From assembly GCA_040772885.1 (NCBI GenBank), contig JAXGXF010000018.1, forward strand, positions 1 through 34,592: a stretch of DNA of 34,592 nucleotides, in the 5' to 3' direction. The notes under the pieces were generated by a model, which was not told the DNA's origin, searched no databases, and saw only the letters and a program-made list of their open reading frames with translations. A program made the translations under genes and the position numbers. This stretch comes from Pullichristensenella sp002068815 (GTDB taxonomy: Bacteria; Bacillota; Clostridia; Christensenellales; Aristaeellaceae). Numbering within the stretch: position 1 is the stretch's first letter; every line of letters starts with the position of its first letter. Of this stretch, positions 29,543-34,592 are shown piece after piece.

Positions 29543-31147
29543 TTAAGACTCCCTGTATCTCTCCCACTCGTCGGAAATCCTGTTTACCTGCTGCTCCAAT
29601 TTCGCGAGCTCCTTGTTCGCCGCGCCGTCCAATCCCCGGGCGACGCGCGAAAGCCGGTCGATCGCCGCGAGCACGCGCTCGAACACGGCGCTCTTTGCGC
29701 GCCGCTTCGCCTTGACGATCGGCACGCCCGCGGGCTGTTCGACAAACGCGCCCGCAATGAGGTCGTACACCGCCCCGCTGAACGGCGCGTGCGCGTCATA
29801 ACCCATTCCCTTGAGCGTCTCGACAAACGCGGTCGCGGATGCGTCGTCGCCGTGGTTGACGAACACGGTCCCAGGCTTCCTCTCGAACTTTCCGAGCCAC
29901 TCGAGAAGCCCGTCGCGGTCGGCGTGGCCGCTGACGCCCGGAAGAACGGCGATCTCGGCGTGCACCTCGATCTCCTCGCCGAACAGCTTCACGCGCTTCG
30001 CGCCGTCGAGGAGCAGCCTTCCCAGCGTCCCCTCCGCCTGATAGCCGACGAAGAGGATCGTGCTCTCCTTGCGCCAGAGGTTGTGCTTCAAATGGTGCCG
30101 TATGCGCCCGGCCTCGCACATGCCGCTCGCGGAGAGTATGACCTTCGGCTCGGGGTCGAAGTTGATCTGCTTGCTCTCGTCGGCGGTGACGCTGGTGCGC
30201 AGGCCGTCGAACCAGATCGGGTTCACGCCCGCGCGGATCAGCGCGCGCACCTCGTCGTCGAGGTGGTCCGGGTTCGCCTGCAGAAACACCGCCGTCGCCT
30301 CGTTCGCGAGCGGGCTGTCGACGTACACCGGGAAATCCCTGTGCCCGGGGACGAGCCCCTTGAGCGATCTCGCGCAGGAAATACAGGATCTCCTGCGTCG
30401 CCCGACCGCGAACGACGGGATCACGACGTTCCCGCCGCGGTCGAACGTGCGCTTGAGGTGCTCGGCGAGCGCGTGGGGCGAGTCGGCCGGCGGGCGCTCG
30501 TGCAGGCGGTCCCCGTAGGTGGACTCGATCAGCAGGTAATCGGCGTCGGACACCGGCATCGGGTCGCGGAGGATCGGCTGGTTCCTGTTGCCGACGTCGC
30601 CGCTGAACACGATCTTGCGCTCTTGCCCCGCCTCCGCGAGCCAGACCTCGATCGCCGCGGAGCCGAGCAGGTGGCCGATGTCGGTAAAGCGCGCCTCGAC
30701 GCCCTCGAGCACGCGGATTCTCTCGTCGTACCGGCACGGGCGCAGCCGCGTCAAAAGGCCCTCGGCGTCCTCGATGCCGTACACCGGCTCGAACACGCCG
30801 CCGCCCGCGCGCTTCGCCTTGCGGTTTTTCCACTCGGCCTCGGCGACCTGTATGTGCGCGCTGTCAAGCAGCATGATCCGAAGCAGATTGCAGGTCTCCT
30901 CGGTCGCGTACACGGGACCGCGGAAGCCGCGCTTGTAGAGCAGCGGCAGGTTTCCGGAGTGGTCGATGTGCGCGTGCGTCACCAGCACGCACTCGATCTC
31001 CGACGCCGCGACCGGAAGCTCCTGATTCTCAAATACGTTCGCGCCCTGCTCCATGCCGCAGTCGACGAGGAACCGCCTTGCGTTGACCGTTAAAACGGTC
31101 AGGCTGCCCGTCACCTCGTGCGCGGCGCCCAAAAACTCGACGCGCAT
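29543..31147 (-). pseudogene. MBL-fold/beta-CASP ribonuclease-like gene with two compensating frameshifts
   Basis: A 534-codon frame for a cytoplasmic beta-CASP nuclease. Metallo-beta-lactamase motifs: HAHIDHSG (58-65), GHLLGS (159-163) and GDVGN (183-187). Beta-CASP motifs: ESTYG, SASGMCEAGRIRHHL and VSGHAD. After FAVGR (residue 250) the frame reads RRRSCISCARSL, while the shifted frame over the same DNA (30362-30400) encodes TQEILYFLREIAQ, the expected family sequence. Thus one base is missing near 30399 and the frame is restored near 30362. The gene may still yield a full-length but damaged protein, or the assembly may be wrong. ATG at 31147 follows GGAGG, 21 bp after the kinase gene. Confidence 0.8.
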
Positions 31148-31168
31148 CGCGTCACCTCCAAATCGTTT

Positions 31169-32689
31169 TCACCCGCGCGCCATGTGCGCGTATACGCCGG
31201 TCAGCGCCTCGTAGCACATCTCGAACGTCTGCCGCGAGGACGCGTACGCCTTGACCGCATTCGGATTCGGCGCGTGCTCGCAGTCGATCTCGATGAACCG
31301 CTCGATCGCGTCGAAGTCCCTGAACAATCCCACGCCGACGCCGCCGGCGACCGCCGCGCCCATCGAGGTCGCCTCCTCGAGCAGCTTCGGCACCTTGATG
31401 CGCGCGTCGTACACGTCCGCCATCATCTGCCGCCAGACGCGCCCCTTCGCGCCGCCGCCGATGACGAGTATCTCGTCGATGGGCATGTGGTTGCGGAGCA
31501 CGTCCAGTATGATCGCGAGGTTCATCGTCACGCCCTCGAGCACGCTGCGAAGGATATCCCGCCGCTTGTTCTCCATCTTGAGGCCGATGAACGCGCCGCG
31601 CGCGTCCGGGTTCCAGCGCGGCGACCGCTCGCCGAGCAGGTACGGCAGGAAGATCACGCCGTTCGCGCCGACGGGACTCCGTTCGATCTGCTCGTCGATC
31701 AAGGCGTACGGGCTCACGCCGAGCCGCTTCGCGCGCTCGGTCTCGCTCACGCAGATTTCGGTCTTCAGCCAGTTGTACGAGCCGCCGGCCGACTGCATCG
31801 TGCCGTTCGGGGCATACGCGCCGGGCACGATGTGCGCCCAGGTGACGGTGCGCATCCTTTCGTCGAACACCGGCGTCTCGCTCGTCGTCGCGATCCACGA
31901 GGAGGAGCCTACGTAGCTGAACGTCTTCCCCGGGCGCACCGAGCCCGCGCCGACGTTCGCGCAGCAGCCGTCGCCGCCGCCCATGACGACCGGCGTGCCG
32001 GGGGCGAGCCCGGTCTCCGCGGCCGCCCGCTCGGTCACGCCGCCGGCGACGTGCGTAGACGGCACGATCTCCGGGAACTTGTCCGGGTCGATGCCCGCGA
32101 ACTCGAGAATTTTTTCGGACCACGAAAGCGTCCTAAGGTCGACGCAGCCGTTTCCGCTCGCGTCCGAAGGCTCGGTCAGGAATTTTCCGGTGAGCCTTAA
32201 CACGATGAAGTCCTTCGCGTTCAGCGTCTTGTATGTGTTTTCGTAGATCTCGGGCTCGTTGTCGCGCACCCACATCAGCTTCTGCAGGCCGTAGCTCGCG
32301 CTGTTGCGGTGGCCGCAGATGTTGTAAAAGTCCCAGATTGAGATGTGCTCGTTGAGTTGAGCCTGCTGCCGCTGGGCGCGCTGGTCGGCCCAGATGATGG
32401 ACTTGCGAAGCGGGTTTCCGGCGCGGTCGACGCACAGGCACCCCATCATCTGCCCGCTGAAGCTGACCGCCGCGATGTCCGACGGGGCGATGCCGGAGGA
32501 CTTGATCAGGTTTCTGCTCGTCGCCGCGACCGCGCGCCACCAGTCCTCCGGGTCCTGCTCGGCCCAGTTCTGGTTGAAGTAGTTCGTCCCGTAGGAGAAC
32601 ACCTCGCTGCCGACGAGCCTTCCGTCCTCGCCGAACAGCGTCGCCTTGTTGCCCGAGGTGCCCAGATCGTGCGCAAGGATGTACCGCAT
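31169..32689 (-). CDS. xylB: FGGY-family carbohydrate kinase, xylulokinase type
   Basis: A 506-residue sugar kinase of the actin-like ATPase superfamily. Visible: HDLGTSGNKATLF (phosphate-binding loop at the N terminus), SFSGQMMGCLCVD and IIWADQRAQ of domain I, VMGGGDGCCANVGAGSVRPG, and the C-terminal FGGY elements with LVIGGGAKGRVWRQMMADV and EEATSMGAAVAGGVG. The pattern fits xylulokinase-like members, which phosphorylate D-xylulose or a related ketose; no isomerase lies nearby to confirm this. ATG at 32689 has GGAGG 8 nt upstream; an ATG six codons earlier would start before that site. The beta-CASP gene follows in the same transcript. Confidence 0.85.
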   Translation of the reverse strand: MRYILAHDLGTSGNKATLFGEDGRLVGSEVFSYGTNYFNQNWAEQDPEDWWRAVAATSRNLIKSSGIAPSDIAAVSFSGQMMGCLCVDRAGNPLRKSIIWADQRAQRQQAQLNEHISIWDFYNICGHRNSASYGLQKLMWVRDNEPEIYENTYKTLNAKDFIVLRLTGKFLTEPSDASGNGCVDLRTLSWSEKILEFAGIDPDKFPEIVPSTHVAGGVTERAAAETGLAPGTPVVMGGGDGCCANVGAGSVRPGKTFSYVGSSSWIATTSETPVFDERMRTVTWAHIVPGAYAPNGTMQSAGGSYNWLKTEICVSETERAKRLGVSPYALIDEQIERSPVGANGVIFLPYLLGERSPRWNPDARGAFIGLKMENKRRDILRSVLEGVTMNLAIILDVLRNHMPIDEILVIGGGAKGRVWRQMMADVYDARIKVPKLLEEATSMGAAVAGGVGVGLFRDFDAIERFIEIDCEHAPNPNAVKAYASSRQTFEMCYEALTGVYAHMARG

Positions 32690-32714
32690 AATCGCTTCCT
32701 CCGTCATTTTGTCC

Positions 32715-32726
32715 GGAACCGGTTCC
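32715..32726. promoter_or_regulatory. Palindromic operator candidate GGAACCGGTTCC
   Basis: A perfect 12-bp palindrome in the kinase leader, between the -10 box (32757-32762) and the ribosome binding site. CG-centred symmetry and position suit a LacI-type repressor site. No regulator gene is adjacent. Confidence 0.45.
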
Positions 32727-32756
32727 CTCCCGGAAAAGCCCCGTCTTTATCTTCGT

Positions 32757-32785
32757 ATTATAGCAGAATATGAGAAATCCGACAA
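32757..32785 (-). promoter_or_regulatory. Promoter of the kinase/beta-CASP operon
   Basis: TTGTCG (32780-32785), a 17-bp spacer and TATAAT (32757-32762) on the minus strand. The leader is about 60 nt and includes the palindrome at 32715-32726. Confidence 0.8.
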
Positions 32786-32835
32786 CACCCGATCGGATAT
32801 TTCACCGAATCTATGCCCACCGGCGGCGCCGGGTA

Positions 32836-32844
32836 TGCTATAAT
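32836..32844 (+). promoter_or_regulatory. Extended -10 promoter of the nicotinate phosphoribosyltransferase gene
   Basis: TGCTATAAT at 32836-32844 is a textbook extended -10 element. The -35 position (about 32816-32821) is poor, which the TG dinucleotide can offset. The leader is about 31 nt. Confidence 0.65.
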
Positions 32845-32881
32845 GGCGGCAATCGGGCGAATGACAGGGAGGAAAGCGGAT

Positions 32882-34333
32882 ATGTACGAGCAGCACCGGG
32901 AGAGAAACCTGTCGATGGTGATGGATTTTTACGAGCTGACGATGTCCAACGGCTATTTCCGGGACGGCGTCGGCGGCGCGCGCGTCGCGTTCGACGTGTA
33001 TTACCGCAAAAACCCCGACAGCGGCGGCTTTGCGATCTTCGCGGGGCTCGAGCAGGTGATCGACTATATACGGGGCCTGCACTTCACCGAGGAGGACGTA
33101 GCGTTCCTGCGCGCGCAGGGCATATTCGACGAGGGATTCTTGGACTACCTCCGCAATTTCCGGTTCACCGGCAGCATCTACGCGCTGCGCGAGGGCACGA
33201 TCATGTACCCGAACACACCGATCGTGACGGTCGTGGCGCCCCTGATCGAGGCGCAGCTCGTCGAGACGGCGCTGCTGCTCGAGATCAACCACCAGTCGCT
33301 GATCGCGACGAAGGCGAACCGCATCGTGCGCGCGGCGGCCGGGCGCGCGGTCAGCGACTTCGGCGCCCGGCGCGCGCACAACATCGATTCGGCGGTCTAC
33401 GGCGCGCGCGCATCCTACATCGGCGGCGTCAACGCGACCGCGACCGTGCTCGCGGGCCAGATGTTCGACATCCCGGTCTCCGGCACGATGGCGCACTCGT
33501 GGGTCATGTTCTACGCGGACGAGTTCACGGCGTTTGCGAAATACGCGCGCGCGTACCCGAACGCGTGCACGCTGCTCGTCGACACCTACGACGTGCTCGA
33601 GACCGGCGTCCCGAACGCGATCCGCACGGCGAAGGAGGTGCTCGAGCCCATGGGCAAGCGGCTGCGCGGCATACGGCTCGACAGCGGCGACCTCGCCTAC
33701 CTCTCGAAGCAAGCCCGCCAGATGCTCGACCAGGCCGGGCTCGAGGACTGCAGGATCGTCGCGTCCAACAGCCTCGACGAGGCGACGATACAATCGCTGC
33801 TCGGGCAGGGCGCGAAGATCGACATATTCGGCGTCGGCGAGCGGCTGATCACCGCGCGCTCGGAGCCGGTGTTCGGCGCGGTCTACAAGCTCGTCGCCGT
33901 CGAGGAAGGCGGCAAATTCGCGCCGCGGATCAAGATTTCCGAAAACGTCGAAAAGGTCACGAACCCCGGGCTCAAGCGGCTTCTGCGCGTCTACGACGAG
34001 CACGGAAAGAGCGTCGCGGACCTCCTGACGCTCGCCGACGAGCCGATCCCCGGCCCGGAGCCGTACCGCTTCGTCGACCCGATCCGCCCGTGGCGCATAC
34101 GGCACTTCACGAACTGCCGGTTCGAGGATCTGCAGGTGCCGGTGTTCGAGAACGGGGAACTCGTCTGCCCGACCCCGCCGCTCTCTGAAATCCGCTCCTA
34201 TGTGCGCCGCCAGCTCGAGGGGCAGGTCTGGGAGGAGGAGCAGCGGTTCGAGAACCCGCACGAGCACTACCTCGACATGAGCCCGAAGCTCTACGAGCTC
34301 AAGATGGGCATGCTCGACCATCCGCAGATTTAA
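32882..34333 (+). CDS. pncB: Nicotinate phosphoribosyltransferase
   Basis: A 483-residue enzyme of NAD salvage that joins nicotinate to PRPP, forming nicotinate mononucleotide. Diagnostic: DFYELTMSNGYF near the start, NHQSLIATKANRI, DFGARRAHNIDSA, SGTMAHSWVMFY (with the His region of the active site), IRLDSGDLAYLS, SNSLDEATIQSL and DIFGVGERLITA. The length matches the family's longer bacterial form. ATG at 32882 follows GGAGG with 9-nt spacing and an extended -10 promoter. It is monocistronic and ends at a strong terminator. Confidence 0.95.
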   Translation: MYEQHRERNLSMVMDFYELTMSNGYFRDGVGGARVAFDVYYRKNPDSGGFAIFAGLEQVIDYIRGLHFTEEDVAFLRAQGIFDEGFLDYLRNFRFTGSIYALREGTIMYPNTPIVTVVAPLIEAQLVETALLLEINHQSLIATKANRIVRAAAGRAVSDFGARRAHNIDSAVYGARASYIGGVNATATVLAGQMFDIPVSGTMAHSWVMFYADEFTAFAKYARAYPNACTLLVDTYDVLETGVPNAIRTAKEVLEPMGKRLRGIRLDSGDLAYLSKQARQMLDQAGLEDCRIVASNSLDEATIQSLLGQGAKIDIFGVGERLITARSEPVFGAVYKLVAVEEGGKFAPRIKISENVEKVTNPGLKRLLRVYDEHGKSVADLLTLADEPIPGPEPYRFVDPIRPWRIRHFTNCRFEDLQVPVFENGELVCPTPPLSEIRSYVRRQLEGQVWEEEQRFENPHEHYLDMSPKLYELKMGMLDHPQI

Positions 34334-34341
34334 AGCGCGGA

Positions 34342-34377
34342 AAGGCCCGCGGCGTTGATGCCGCGGGCCTTCGCTTT
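34342..34377 (+). terminator. Terminator of pncB
   Basis: A perfect 12-bp stem: AAGGCCCGCGGC at 34342-34353 pairs with 34360-34371 around the loop GTTGAT. A T-rich but interrupted tail follows (TCGCTTTCTC). AAAGC (34332-34336) and GCTTT (34373-34377) could extend the stem. It starts 8 bp after the stop codon. Confidence 0.8.
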
Positions 34378-34592
34378 CTCTAGGTAGACGATGACTTAAT
34401 GAGGTGGTGGATTGCCGAGGCGATTTTTCGTCCCCACGCGAAGCCAGCAGGGAGCCGTAGCAGCGTTACGGCGACCGGATGAGCGACACCGGCGTGCGAT
34501 TCAAATTCATTTGAATCGCGCGGTCGCGCAGCGACTTGTTTTGCCGTCGGGAAAACAACCTTGTGGGGGGGGGAAAGCGACCGGCACTCCTG
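34378..34592. repeat. Structured non-coding sequence at the right edge, possible repeat element
   Basis: No coding sequence is recognised. Two hairpins are clear: GCCGTA/TACGGC at 34454-34459 and 34467-34472, and an 11-bp perfect inverted repeat with arms 34496-34506 and 34509-34519 (GCGATTCAAAT / ATTTGAATCGC) around TC. GCGACCGG occurs twice (34471-34478, 34577-34584), and a run of nine G lies at 34565-34573. This density of hairpins outside any gene suggests a dispersed repeat or the edge of a mobile element. Confidence 0.45.

Noticed and set aside
29796..30833. A separate 345-codon minus-strand gene overlapping the beta-CASP gene
   Set aside because: It is the shifted frame of the same gene. 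Only about 13 codons of it (near 30362-30400) match the family, which is explained by the two compensating frameshifts.
1..34592. tRNA or rRNA genes, integrase, transposase or prophage genes
   Set aside because: No cloverleaf-like or rRNA sequence and no recombinase motifs were noticed on either strand, although short or divergent tRNAs cannot be fully excluded by eye.

Overview
The window looks like a chromosomal segment of a high-G+C member of the Clostridia (Bacillota), probably an uncultured gut or rumen-type anaerobe. The signs are: AGGAGG-type ribosome binding sites before almost every gene; consensus sigma-A promoters with 17-bp spacers in short AT-rich gaps between G+C-rich genes; a YesM/YesN-type two-component system; a DUF4860 type IV pilus operon; and two transporter binding proteins with plain Sec signal peptides and no lipobox. 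The lineage is inferred from gene content; there is no rRNA here to confirm it.

Layout, left to right. (1) 1-6324, minus strand: a type IV pilus (T4P) operon running from one promoter at 6296-6324. Its order is transglutaminase-like protein, PilC platform, four small one-TM pilin-like or accessory proteins (one DUF4860), then the retraction ATPase PilT. Next comes a separately promoted regulator with a winged helix, a BTAD domain and a decayed GGDEF-like domain. Beyond it is the first six codons of a gene leaving the window, preceded by paired GTAAC direct repeats of the kind SARP/BTAD regulators bind. (2) 6325-6887: a 0.56-kb gap with a terminator, a three-unit 21-bp tandem repeat and a decayed 75-bp duplication. 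(3) 6888-10058, minus: a complete polar amino acid ABC transporter. (4) 10211-15889: a creatinase-like M24 protein and two tandem asparaginase-II-type amidases on the minus strand, divergent from a second M24-like protein plus cutC on the plus strand. (5) 15890-16143: a hairpin-rich spacer bounded by identical 26-bp palindromic repeats. (6) 16144-18521, minus: a D-2-hydroxyacid dehydrogenase and a D-Ala-D-Ala carboxypeptidase.

(7) 18560-28213, minus: a sugar locus. A GH94 phosphorylase most like N,N'-diacetylchitobiose phosphorylase and a phosphohexomutase (4-bp overlap) are followed by a YesM-type sensor kinase, a sugar-binding protein with its own promoter, two permeases and a YesN-type AraC response regulator. 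The simplest reading is signal-controlled import of a disaccharide, intracellular phosphorolysis, and isomerisation of the sugar 1-phosphate. No ATPase for the importer is present, so a shared MsmK-type ATPase encoded elsewhere is likely. (8) 28312-29504, plus: diaminopropionate ammonia-lyase. (9) 29543-32785, minus: an FGGY (xylulokinase-type) kinase and an MBL/beta-CASP ribonuclease-like gene with two compensating frameshifts. (10) 32836-34377, plus: nicotinate phosphoribosyltransferase with a terminator. The last 215 bases are structured non-coding sequence.

The best leads are the BTAD regulator with its GTAAC repeats and adjacent pilus operon, the amidase/creatinase-like cluster that shares a TTAACGTT motif with the amino acid transporter promoter, the phosphorylase operon, the frame-disrupted beta-CASP gene, and several unexplained repeat families.
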